Made by a program: the position numbers and the translations under genes. A DNA stretch of 8,349 nucleotides, from the NCBI GenBank assembly GCA_028692205.1, contig JAQUXV010000099.1:1-8349 (forward strand), in the 5' to 3' direction. Within the stretch, counting starts at the first letter, position 1. Each line of letters begins with the position of its first letter. The notes under the pieces were generated by a model. It did not search any database. It was not told where the DNA came from and saw nothing but the letters and a program-made list of their open reading frames with translations. Shown one piece after another: positions 1-6,263 of the stretch. Source of the stretch: Eubacteriales bacterium. GTDB taxonomy: Bacteria > Bacillota_A > Clostridia > Christensenellales > Aristaeellaceae.

Positions 1-112
1 ACAGCCACGAAGGATGCTTGGATTGTGGGCGTTTGAAATGGCTCCGAAGGCAGAACTGTCGCATGTTAAGGTTTCGTAAGCCTTCACCAGATGATAGCAA
101 TGAAAGGGCTGA

Positions 113-142
113 CCGACGACAGCCGACGACAGCCGACAGCAG
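113..142. repeat. Short tandem repeat, 10-bp unit
   Basis: The unit CCGACGACAG occurs twice in a row (113-122 and 123-132) and is followed by a degenerate third copy, CCGACAGCAG (133-142). The flanks share AAGGGCTG (just before the array at 104-111 and just after it at 145-152), so the array sits between two copies of a short direct repeat. It could arise by replication slippage. No coding function is apparent. Confidence 0.7.
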
Positions 143-158
143 CGAAGGGCTGCCGCGC

Positions 159-188
159 TGGACGGGAGGGCTTTCGGCGCGTTATACT
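159..188 (+). promoter_or_regulatory. Possible promoter for the chrA pair
   Basis: The hexamer TATACT (183-188) matches the sigma-A -10 consensus at five of six positions. TGGACG (159-164) matches the -35 consensus at four of six, with an 18-bp spacer. If used, it would give a leader of about 160 nt before chrA. The -35 box is weak, so this is a candidate only. Confidence 0.3.
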
Positions 189-237
189 ACTGGTATCCGT
201 GTGTTTACGTCGCTTTGGTACGGCGGCGGACATTGAA

Positions 238-343
238 CGGGGGATTCTGTACAGCGCGGAACCCCGATCAAAGAGCGGATGGAGATTATTCCCGTTTGAA
301 AAAAACGGGCACCGGCACTTTGCGCCGCTGAGGGCGACGGCGC
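238..343 (+). promoter_or_regulatory. Hairpin-rich leader in front of chrA
   Basis: Three potential stem-loops follow one another. The first pairs CGGGG (238-242) with CCCCG (262-266), extended inward by TTC/GAA. The second pairs CCCGTTT (291-297) with AAACGGG (303-309) around a GAAAA loop. The third pairs GCGCCG (322-327) with CGGCGC (338-343) and ends next to the ribosome binding site. None is followed by a run of T, so they are not clear intrinsic terminators. They may affect translation of chrA or may be chance pairing in GC-rich DNA. I recognise no riboswitch consensus. Confidence 0.3.
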
Positions 344-355
344 GAGGAAAGAGGA

Positions 356-922
356 ATGCGAATGCAGAAGAAGCCATATCTGAAACTGTTTTTATCCACA
401 CTTACCCTGAGCGCTTTTACGTTCGGCGGTGGTTTTGTGATCGTATCGCTGATGAAAAAGAAATTTGTCGACGATTTGCATTGGATCGACGAGGAAGATA
501 TGCTCAACCTGATTGCGATCGCCCAGGCCTCGCCGGGCGCGATCGCCGTAAACGCGTCGATTCTGGTGGGATATCGCATCGCCGGTTTTTTAGGTGCGCT
601 GGTGTCCATACTGGGTACGATTCTGCCGCCGCTGGTGATTCTGAGTATAATTTCAATGTTCTATGAAGCGTTTAGAAGCAACGAATACGTCGCGGCTGCT
701 CTGCAGGGGATGCAGGCGGGCGTTGCGGCTATTATCTGCGATGTGGTGATATCCCTTGGAAGCAATGTGCTTAAAACGAAGGATCTACTGTCCATCCTCA
801 TCATTCCGGTCGCGTTTGCCGCCGTGTTCTTCTGGAAGGTGAACGTAGTTTATGTGATTTTGGGCAGCGCCGCAACCGGCATGGGCCGCAGCCTGTTCCA
901 CCGTAAGGAGGATCAGGCATGA
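356..922 (+). CDS. Chromate transporter family protein, N-terminal half-type (YwrA/YwrB-like)
   Basis: This is an integral membrane protein of 188 residues in the CHR (ChrA) family, of the short, single-domain kind that works as a pair. Family signatures are visible: FTFGGGF near residues 21-27, QASPGAIAVN at 57-66 and GTILPP at 87-92, followed by several hydrophobic segments to about residue 176. Long ChrA proteins of about 400 residues carry two such domains; here the second domain is encoded by the next gene, which overlaps this one by 4 bases. The second motif reads PGA where PGP is usual. The family is known for chromate efflux, but the real substrate in anaerobic Clostridia is uncertain. 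The purine-rich stretch at 345-354 is the ribosome binding site; ATG at 362 is an alternative start with better spacing. Confidence 0.9.
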   Translation: MRMQKKPYLKLFLSTLTLSAFTFGGGFVIVSLMKKKFVDDLHWIDEEDMLNLIAIAQASPGAIAVNASILVGYRIAGFLGALVSILGTILPPLVILSIISMFYEAFRSNEYVAAALQGMQAGVAAIICDVVISLGSNVLKTKDLLSILIIPVAFAAVFFWKVNVVYVILGSAATGMGRSLFHRKEDQA

Positions 923-1491
923 GTACGCTGCTTCAGCTGTTTCTCAGCTTTCTGAATATCGGCGTTTTCAGCGTCGGCGGGGGCTACGCGGCTATTCCGC
1001 TCATCCAGCAGCAGGCTGTGGAGCTGCACCGTTGGCTGACGCTGACGGATTTTACCGACCTGATCACCATTGCGGAGATGACGCCGGGGCCTATCGCCGT
1101 AAACTCCGCAACGTTTGTCGGTATCCGCATGGCCGGCCTATCGGGAGCGGTGATCGCGACGGTAGGCTGCATTCTGCCGTCCTGTATTATCGTTTCCACA
1201 CTCGCGTATCTCTATTACAAGTATAAAACCTTGAGGCTGATGCAGGATACGCTTCGTTGCCTGCGCCCGGCGGTGGTTGCGTTAATCGCGTCCGCGGGGC
1301 TTTCCATCCTGATGCTGGTGCTGTTCGGCGAAGCGCAGGCGGCGCTTGGCGCGGTGCGCTGGGCCGGTGCGGCGTTATTTGCCGCCGCGCTGTTTGTGCT
1401 GCGGAAATGGAAGCCGAACCCGATTGTAATCATGCTTTTGTGTGGCGGGGCCGGTGTACTGCTGCATGCGCTGGGCACGGGACTGATGTGA
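919..1491 (+). CDS. Chromate transporter family protein, second half of a split pair
   Basis: A 190-residue membrane protein of the CHR family and the partner of the preceding gene. It starts inside the stop of that gene (ATGA at 919-922), with a strong TAAGGAGG site at 904-911, so the two are almost certainly translationally coupled and made in equal amounts. Motifs are FSVGGGYA (17-24), EMTPGPIAVN (53-62) and GCILPS (83-88), followed by hydrophobic segments to the C-terminus. Short CHR proteins such as Bacillus YwrA and YwrB are thought to act as heterodimers with opposite membrane orientations, and this arrangement fits. Chromate export is the family annotation; whether chromate or another oxyanion is the substrate here cannot be told. 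No reductase or regulator gene is adjacent. Confidence 0.92.
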   Translation: MSTLLQLFLSFLNIGVFSVGGGYAAIPLIQQQAVELHRWLTLTDFTDLITIAEMTPGPIAVNSATFVGIRMAGLSGAVIATVGCILPSCIIVSTLAYLYYKYKTLRLMQDTLRCLRPAVVALIASAGLSILMLVLFGEAQAALGAVRWAGAALFAAALFVLRKWKPNPIVIMLLCGGAGVLLHALGTGLM

Positions 1492-1504
1492 ACCTGCAAT
1501 GCTG

Positions 1505-1556
1505 GGCGGCAAGAACCGTCTAAGCTTGTTGAAACAGGCCCACCCGCTTTGCCGCC
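1505..1556 (+). repeat. Inverted repeat downstream of chrA
   Basis: GGCGGCAA (1505-1512) is the exact complement of TTGCCGCC (1549-1556), with a 36-nt loop between. It begins 13 bases after the second chrA stop codon. It may form the first of two hairpins in the chrA 3' region. The loop is long and no T-run follows, so it is not a terminator on its own. Confidence 0.4.
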
Positions 1557-1563
1557 TGCGCCA

Positions 1564-1605
1564 AAACGGGCGGTTGCGTATGTCTATGTACGCTTCCGCC
1601 CGTTT
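1564..1605. terminator. Probable bidirectional terminator hairpin between convergent genes
   Basis: AAACGGGCGG (1564-1573) pairs exactly with CCGCCCGTTT (1596-1605). Inside it, after a TT/TT mismatch, GCGTA (1576-1580) pairs with TACGC (1589-1593), giving about 15 base pairs in two tiers. Short A and T runs at the outer ends (AAAA at 1563-1566, TTT at 1603-1605) give a few U residues after the stem in either direction. The element lies between the end of the chrA pair and the end of the convergent secreted-protein gene, where a shared terminator is expected. The T-tracts are short, so efficiency is uncertain. Confidence 0.55.
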
Positions 1606-1703
1606 CGGCATAACCTCGTTCATCTGAACCATTTTGTGCATGCTGTGCTTGTGTTTATAGAAGTTTTATTAATGGTTTGCGGACGGGGGGAACCGCCTTT
1701 TCA

Positions 1704-3362
1704 TTATCCGTGGGAGGGTGTGGTTTCCGCAAACATGCGGGCGGGCGAGCCGTCCGGCAGCGTCAGCTCCACGTAAACCCAGCAAGCGTCCAGCGTCGCG
1801 AGGCGCTTGAGCGAAACGTTGCCGCCGGTTAAGAAGATGTCGCCTCCGATACTGAGCGGATTGCTGGTGACAAACTGGTTATCCTGCCACAGCATGGAGG
1901 AATCGAAGCGCAGTTTCGGCACCTTTTCAAAATCCCGGAATGCTTCCTTTTCGATATAACCGAAGCGAAGCAGGCTGCCCTTCACGCGGTATTGAACCAA
2001 CGCCCAATTGCCGTCCCGGCCGAATACCTGTATCCAATCGTTGGTACTTACGCACGCTTTGCCGTCGGCCTCGCGGTAATACTGCTTGCCGGGGCCGGAG
2101 TAAACCTCGTAAACGCCCGGGAACAGCTTGGCTCCGCAGGGTTGGGGAAGGGTATATTCATCCTCAAAGGCGGGAATATAGGGCGCGTTGCCCGCAATGA
2201 AATCCGCATATGCCTGTTGGAGCACTTCATCGATTTTTACGGAATCATAGGTTTGTATGGTTTGCTGCGACGAATCGAGCGGACGGTAGATGTAGTCGAG
2301 ACGGTAGGTATCCGGATAGAAGCGCAGTGTATCGTCCAAAAAGTCGACGGTCCACCCGCTTTCATCCTGATAGATTTCCAAAGCGGATACCGAAAACTCG
2401 TCCAGTGGCGAACGGGAGACAGTTACTATATGGCGCGCTTCTCCCACGGTAAAGTCGAGTTCGACGTAGGATAGACTGCCATATAAGTACTCGCATGGAA
2501 TATAGGTATGAAGCGAAGCAAGATCGGCGGTCAGCGGAACCAGATGATTGGTTTCAAAGGTCAGCAGCTTGGAACCTTGCTGGTCGATTAAATAAACCGT
2601 TCGCGTATCTGGACGATCGATGATGACCAGATAAACAGCGTGATCTTCATTATGTTCGCGGCTAAATTCCACTACCTCGGCGTTTGCCCAGGAATCGGCC
2701 GGAAAATTGACGCGCAATCGATCAATGAGCTCGGCGTTCCCGCGAGCCTCCGCATCGGAGATTTCGGTGACTGCGGTTTGCAACACGTCGGTATAGGACA
2801 GGTTTTCCGGTGAAATATCCAAGGCATCCAAGCGATCGGTAGCGCCGAAGTTGCTGCCCGTACAGGAAAAATAGAACATGTTTTTATCCGATTTGTAATC
2901 GACCCAATAGTCATTTCCACCGGCGGGCCCGGCGAGACGGTCAAACCGCCATTGCCCGTCTCCATCCTGAAGGAAACTGACAAAGGAGGTATAGGCATCA
3001 TCCGGTGCGGACAGGGTAAGAGACACATAGGGGACGGTGTACGATTGTTTCGTTCCGTCCACGAAAATTTGCAGAGTGGATAAATCCATACCGGAAGGAA
3101 TCAGTTTTTCATAAGCGATTGCAATAGAAATCGCACCGCTTTTTGGCTGCGCGATGATGAAAACCGTCTGCCCGGCTCCGTTGGCGGCGACGCCTGCATA
3201 AAGCGTATCGTCGTGCGCCTCGGTAACGAGTGTGTAAGCATTCCAGCGACTTTGTAAAAGCGCGGCCTGCAACGGGTCCGAAGCTTCCGCCGAAGCGGTA
3301 GTTATCGCTGCGCAAGCGACGGCAATCATCAGCAGCATGAAAAGAAAACGGCAACGCTTCAC
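1704..3362 (-). CDS. Large secreted protein with a C-terminal SH3-like region, function unknown
   Basis: An exported protein of 552 residues. I place the start at the GTG at 3362 rather than the ATG at 3437, because an AGGGGGG site lies 8 bases before the GTG and because the protein then begins with a standard signal peptide: KRCR, a hydrophobic stretch, and a likely cut after ASA near residue 25. The long middle part (about 30-410) is acidic, rich in Tyr, Asp and Ser, and looks like beta-rich extracellular sequence; I cannot assign it to a family. Residues about 427-485 resemble a bacterial SH3-like fold, with a YSGPG motif followed by strands containing WIQVFGRDGNWALVQYR and FGYIEKEAF. Such folds often bind cell-wall peptides. 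There is no membrane anchor, LPxTG motif or visible catalytic motif. It lies 240 bp after the anchored-protein gene, across a hairpin element, so co-transcription is possible but not certain. Confidence 0.85.
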   Translation of the reverse strand: MKRCRFLFMLLMIAVACAAITTASAEASDPLQAALLQSRWNAYTLVTEAHDDTLYAGVAANGAGQTVFIIAQPKSGAISIAIAYEKLIPSGMDLSTLQIFVDGTKQSYTVPYVSLTLSAPDDAYTSFVSFLQDGDGQWRFDRLAGPAGGNDYWVDYKSDKNMFYFSCTGSNFGATDRLDALDISPENLSYTDVLQTAVTEISDAEARGNAELIDRLRVNFPADSWANAEVVEFSREHNEDHAVYLVIIDRPDTRTVYLIDQQGSKLLTFETNHLVPLTADLASLHTYIPCEYLYGSLSYVELDFTVGEARHIVTVSRSPLDEFSVSALEIYQDESGWTVDFLDDTLRFYPDTYRLDYIYRPLDSSQQTIQTYDSVKIDEVLQQAYADFIAGNAPYIPAFEDEYTLPQPCGAKLFPGVYEVYSGPGKQYYREADGKACVSTNDWIQVFGRDGNWALVQYRVKGSLLRFGYIEKEAFRDFEKVPKLRFDSSMLWQDNQFVTSNPLSIGGDIFLTGGNVSLKRLATLDACWVYVELTLPDGSPARMFAETTPSHG

Positions 3363-3504
3363 CCGAATCGCCCCCCTAAAACTTATATTTAATAAACGAA
3401 AGCCGCCCCGATTTTGTTGCAAAATCCGTTCGGGCAATGAACAGTTTGGAATCGGTTCGCAATTAAACAGAGTATGGGTTGAAGACGATCACGGTCGTAT
3501 GACA

Positions 3505-3561
3505 ACACCACGGCTGTAGAACCCGTGCTCCACAGGGAACAGGGCAAAACAGCCGTGGTGT
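3505..3561. other. 57-bp perfect inverted repeat between two secreted-protein genes
   Basis: ACACCACGGCTGT (3505-3517) and ACAGCCGTGGTGT (3549-3561) are exact complements of 13 bp around a 31-nt loop. Read on the - strand, the loop itself can fold, pairing CCCTGT with ACGGG with one bulged base. The outer stem can be extended by GAC/GTC across a 2-nt bulge. There is no T-run on either side, so a classic intrinsic terminator is unlikely. In a - strand transcript it would lie between the 206-residue and 552-residue protein genes. It might act as an RNA-processing or stability element, a protein-binding site, or a mobile palindromic repeat. Confidence 0.7.
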
Positions 3562-3601
3562 CTACGTGTAAAGATAGGGCTTAGCCGCCGAAAAATGCTC
3601 G

Positions 3602-4222
3602 TTACTTCGGCGACGCTTTTCGGGTCAGCTTGCGCCGATACACAAGGATAAACAGCGCGCTTACCATGATGAAAACCATAATGAGATTGGTTTGAGTAAA
3701 AAAGTGTTCCCCGGCGGTAACGATGAGCGTTTTGAAAACAGGGCTTTGGCCGCTTGCGTCCTCACGCTGAAGCGTGATGCGGAAACGAAGCAATACTGTG
3801 CTTTCGGCGCCTTTGGTGCGTTTGGCGGTATCATCCTCCGGCAGGTCGATCCATTCGCCCCAGCTCTGTTCCGCCGTATGGTAAACCGACAGGGCGACGG
3901 TCGGGAGGCTTGCGCCTTCGGGAACGTCATACCCCAGTGACAGGGTGATTTTTGTGAACTCCGTCATCCGGATCGGCAGGGATACATAAGCGCCCAACGT
4001 CTCGCCTTGCGCAAGCTGCATTCCATCCGCACTGAAAACCACGTTCTCGCTTTCGCCGGTGTCCATGGCCTGTTCCAGCTGCGCGGCGGGAAGTTGGTAC
4101 ACCGTGCCTTCCGTAATCGCCGCCTCCGGTTCGGCTAATGCCGCCACCGGCATCACAAAACATACCGCGAGCATCGCGGCGGCCAGCAGGCGCCGGAAAG
4201 GGTGGAACATTCTCATAGGCAT
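3602..4222 (-). CDS. Secreted, C-terminally membrane-anchored beta-sandwich-like protein
   Basis: A protein of 206 residues that I cannot assign to a named family. It has a clear signal peptide (residues 1-30, RR then a hydrophobic core, cut after AALA), an extracellular part (about 31-175), one transmembrane segment (about 178-195) and a short positive tail (RRKLTRK), so it should sit in the membrane with its body outside. The extracellular part has alternating strand patterns, with WGEWIDL near 121-127 followed by LLRFRITLQ and SPVFKTLIV. That order is reminiscent of beta-sandwich modules in secreted carbohydrate-active proteins; this is a resemblance only. The start lies 23 bp after the dehydrogenase stop, so it is probably the third gene of that operon. 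The Shine-Dalgarno is weak (GAAAG); ATG codons at 4216 or 4210 are possible alternative starts. Confidence 0.82.
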   Translation of the reverse strand: MPMRMFHPFRRLLAAAMLAVCFVMPVAALAEPEAAITEGTVYQLPAAQLEQAMDTGESENVVFSADGMQLAQGETLGAYVSLPIRMTEFTKITLSLGYDVPEGASLPTVALSVYHTAEQSWGEWIDLPEDDTAKRTKGAESTVLLRFRITLQREDASGQSPVFKTLIVTAGEHFFTQTNLIMVFIMVSALFILVYRRKLTRKASPK

Positions 4223-4245
4223 TTGCTTTCTGTCGCGTGTTGAAA

Positions 4246-4995
4246 TCAGAATCCGAAGGCCAGCGCGCCGCCGTCCACCGCAAAATCCTGACCGGTAATA
4301 TAGGTGGCTCCGTCGCCCAGCAGGAACGCGGCCATCGCGCCCAGATCGGCGGTATCACCAAAGGCGTGTACCGGCATCCGGGCCAGAATGGCGGCTTTGC
4401 GTTCCGGCGTCATCACCTGTTTGCTCATTTCGCTGGGGAACCAACCCGGCGCGATGCTGTTGACGCATAGGTTGTCGTTGGCCCATTCCACCGCCAGCCC
4501 GCGGGTGAGGCCGCAAACGGCGGCCTTGCTGGTGCAGTAGGGCACCACCTCGGAAAAGCCAAGGTGCGCCGCCATGCTGCTAATGTTGATAATTCGTCCT
4601 TTATGGCGGCTCTCCTTCAAATAGGGATAGCAGATTCGGCAAAGATAGAAAATGCTTTCTACGTTTACTTTCATAATCTGCTCAAATTTATCCATGGGAA
4701 AGCTTTCGGCACGCTGCTTGAAGGTGATGCCGGCGTTGTTAACCAGAAAATCGATCCCTTCGCGCTTGCCGATATCATCCACGATGGCCTGCATTTCGGC
4801 TTCGTTGGTCACGTCGCCCTGCAGGTGGCAGATGCCTTCGGAGCAGGCGGCCATACCGGCTTTCGGCGCGCCGGTACGGCTGATGGAATAAACCTTCGCG
4901 CCCGCGTTCGCCAACGCCTCGGCGATAGCGTAGCCGATGCCGCTGCTTGCGCCCGTAATAATGCCTATGCGTCCTTCCAATGTCTGGTTTGCCAT
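4246..4995 (-). CDS. Short-chain dehydrogenase/reductase, probably acting on a sugar acid
   Basis: A cytoplasmic NAD(P)-dependent oxidoreductase of the classical SDR family, 249 residues, which is the usual length. Visible elements are TGASSGIG (14-21, cofactor binding), DV (61-62), NNAG (86-89), N111, the catalytic set S140, Y153 and K157 (in YCTSK), IAPGW (171-175) and a C-terminal DGG. An Arg at residue 40, after the second strand, hints at NADP preference, which is inference. I start at ATG 4995, which has AAAGGA upstream and leaves a 28-bp gap to the dehydratase; the longer frame starting at 5064 would overlap the dehydratase and add a non-SDR tail. Relatives include gluconate 5-dehydrogenase, KduD and 2-keto-3-deoxy-sugar-acid dehydrogenases. 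Pairing with an enolase-superfamily dehydratase supports a sugar-acid pathway, but the substrate is unknown. Confidence 0.92.
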   Translation of the reverse strand: MANQTLEGRIGIITGASSGIGYAIAEALANAGAKVYSISRTGAPKAGMAACSEGICHLQGDVTNEAEMQAIVDDIGKREGIDFLVNNAGITFKQRAESFPMDKFEQIMKVNVESIFYLCRICYPYLKESRHKGRIINISSMAAHLGFSEVVPYCTSKAAVCGLTRGLAVEWANDNLCVNSIAPGWFPSEMSKQVMTPERKAAILARMPVHAFGDTADLGAMAAFLLGDGATYITGQDFAVDGGALAFGF

Positions 4996-5023
4996 AAAAA
5001 ATCGCGTCCTTTCAGAGGGTGGT

Positions 5024-6139
5024 TTACGCTTCCTGAACCCGGTGGCTGCAGCAGCTGGCTTCAATCAATTCCCAATCCAGCTCCGCGCCTACGCCGGGCT
5101 TGTCCGGTACGGTGATAACGCCGTCCTTGATGGGCAGATCGCCCTTCATGGGGAGACGGTAATTATCCTCCGGCACAAAATATTCGAAATACTCGCAGTT
5201 GCGGATGGCACAGCTTACATGCACGTTTACCAGATCCATATAGTTCATGGTAGTGGTGTGCAGCTCGCAGTTCATGCCGAAACCTTCGGCCATGTGGGCG
5301 ATTTTCAGCGTGCCCGTTACGCCGTGCTTCCAGCTTACATCCGCGCGGACAATATCCGCGGCACGCTGGGCGATGGTCTGCGCCACGCCCCAATGGCCGC
5401 CGCGCGTGGTTTCGGTGGCCGCGATGGGGATGTCCAGCGCGCGGCAAAGCTCGGTATATTTATACAGTTCAAAATCGCGGAACGGCTCCTCAAACCACTT
5501 GTAATTGAGCTTTTCCAGCTGACGGCCGACCTTGATCGCGTCGCCCATGGTGTATTCGCCCACGGGATCACTCATGAGTATGTAATCGTCGCCGACGGCG
5601 TCGCGCAGCGCCTGATGCACCTCCAGGTCAAACGCCACAGGGCCAGAGGGATGCGCTTTGTAACCGACAATGCCCTTGGACTTGTAATAAAGAGCTTCGT
5701 CCACGTACTCCTGCACGGTGCCGTGGAAATTGCCGCTGGCATAGGCGGGCAGGCTGGTGCGGTACGCGCCGATGTACTGGTACAGGGGCAGGCCCGCGGC
5801 TTTCGCGCAAATATCCCACAGAGCAACGTCCACAGGGCCGGGCAAAAACACGGGGAAAAACGCCTCGTGACGGTCGATATTCCATAAATCATGGAAGATA
5901 GCTTCCCGGTCGTGGGGAGAACGCCCCAAAACCACAGGCGCAATGCTGTCGTGCAGATAGCTCTCGGTTACGCCGCCGCTGCGCGCGGCCATGCACGTAG
6001 CGATACCTTCCACGCCGGTGTCGGTCGTCAATTTAAGGACGATCACATCCCAGCCCATTTTCGCGCCGCCCTGACGCTTTTCGTCAAATAGACATTGATC
6101 GCGTTTGACCCACCAGGTTTCAAATTTCTGTACCTTCAT
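5024..6139 (-). CDS. Mandelate racemase/enolase superfamily protein, probable acid-sugar dehydratase
   Basis: A 371-residue enzyme of the enolase superfamily, mandelate-racemase type. Members remove a proton next to a carboxylate with Mg2+ and usually dehydrate aldonic or aldaric acids to 2-keto-3-deoxy acids. The N-terminal capping domain spans about 1-125, followed by the barrel. Likely metal ligands are D191 (SDPVGEY), the FEEP glutamate at 217-218 and E243 (ATETT). D267 (VRADVSW) and H294 (ELHTTT) form the His-Asp dyad with the 27-residue spacing found in mandelate racemase. At the usual KxK position the protein has K161-A-H163, so the second lysine is replaced by histidine. Start ATG 6139 follows AAAAGGAG; the longer frame starting at 6193 would include that site. 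The gene leads a tight cluster with the dehydrogenase gene. The substrate cannot be assigned. Confidence 0.93.
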   Translation of the reverse strand: MKVQKFETWWVKRDQCLFDEKRQGGAKMGWDVIVLKLTTDTGVEGIATCMAARSGGVTESYLHDSIAPVVLGRSPHDREAIFHDLWNIDRHEAFFPVFLPGPVDVALWDICAKAAGLPLYQYIGAYRTSLPAYASGNFHGTVQEYVDEALYYKSKGIVGYKAHPSGPVAFDLEVHQALRDAVGDDYILMSDPVGEYTMGDAIKVGRQLEKLNYKWFEEPFRDFELYKYTELCRALDIPIAATETTRGGHWGVAQTIAQRAADIVRADVSWKHGVTGTLKIAHMAEGFGMNCELHTTTMNYMDLVNVHVSCAIRNCEYFEYFVPEDNYRLPMKGDLPIKDGVITVPDKPGVGAELDWELIEASCCSHRVQEA

Positions 6140-6175
6140 GCCGATAATAACTCCTTTTATGATGGATTTGAATAT

Positions 6176-6187
6176 CAAAACGGTTTG
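6176..6187. promoter_or_regulatory. Candidate LacI-family operator before the dehydratase gene
   Basis: CAAAACGGTTTG is symmetric at 10 of 12 positions and has the central CG typical of LacI-family sites. It lies 37 bp upstream of the dehydratase start codon, where a bound repressor could block transcription. It shares the AAACG core and the flanking TTT with the site in the lacI leader (7117-7128). Such short sites can occur by chance. Confidence 0.4.
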
Positions 6188-6188
6188 T

Positions 6189-6240
6189 TGCACCGTTGTG
6201 CATTAAGTAAAAGCCCGGTTGCCTGTGTAAGCCACAACGG
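6189..6240. repeat. Overlapping inverted repeats between the YcxB-like and dehydratase genes
   Basis: TGCAC (6189-6193) mirrors GTGCA (6198-6202) around a CGTT centre. Separately, CCGTTGTG (6193-6200) is the exact complement of CACAACGG (6233-6240), 32 bases away. Either could be a regulator site. The longer pair could also form a weak hairpin after the YcxB-like gene, but no T-run follows. They directly adjoin the candidate operator at 6176-6187. Confidence 0.4.
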
Positions 6241-6263
6241 CTCGGTAAGGGATCAGCGAAAAT

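Larger units (their letters stand above)
1..355. other. Non-coding region upstream of the chrA pair
   Basis: No reading frame here looks like a real protein: the open frames are short, arginine-rich or run out of frame into chrA, and none has a good ribosome binding site. What can be seen is a tandem 10-bp repeat (113-142), a possible sigma-A promoter (159-188), and several short hairpins between about 238 and 343. The end of any gene to the left is not recognisable. I see no T-box motif, no tRNA and no riboswitch class that I know. Confidence 0.5.

Noticed and set aside
195..343. T-box or known riboswitch in the chrA leader
   Set aside because: GGTACGGCGGCGG near 217-229 faintly recalls a T-box end, but no specifier loop, T-box core or terminator/antiterminator pair can be found, nor the fluoride, guanidine or manganese riboswitch signatures.
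91..666. + strand frame of 191 residues starting before chrA
   Set aside because: It runs out of frame into the clear chrA gene and gives an arginine-rich product typical of a shadow frame.
1992..2474. + strand frame of 160 residues
   Set aside because: It is antisense to the large secreted-protein gene, without a ribosome binding site or known motif.
4564..5115. + strand frame of 183 residues
   Set aside because: Antisense to the SDR gene, whose catalytic Ser-Tyr-Lys set and cofactor motif are intact.
4937..5887. Long + strand open frame of 316 residues
   Set aside because: It lies entirely antisense to the SDR and dehydratase genes, which have full sets of catalytic motifs, and its product has no recognisable domain or good ribosome binding site.
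6193..6240. Intrinsic terminator of the YcxB-like gene
   Set aside because: The 8-bp stem has a 32-nt loop and is followed by TGCAACAAACC rather than a T-run on the - strand.
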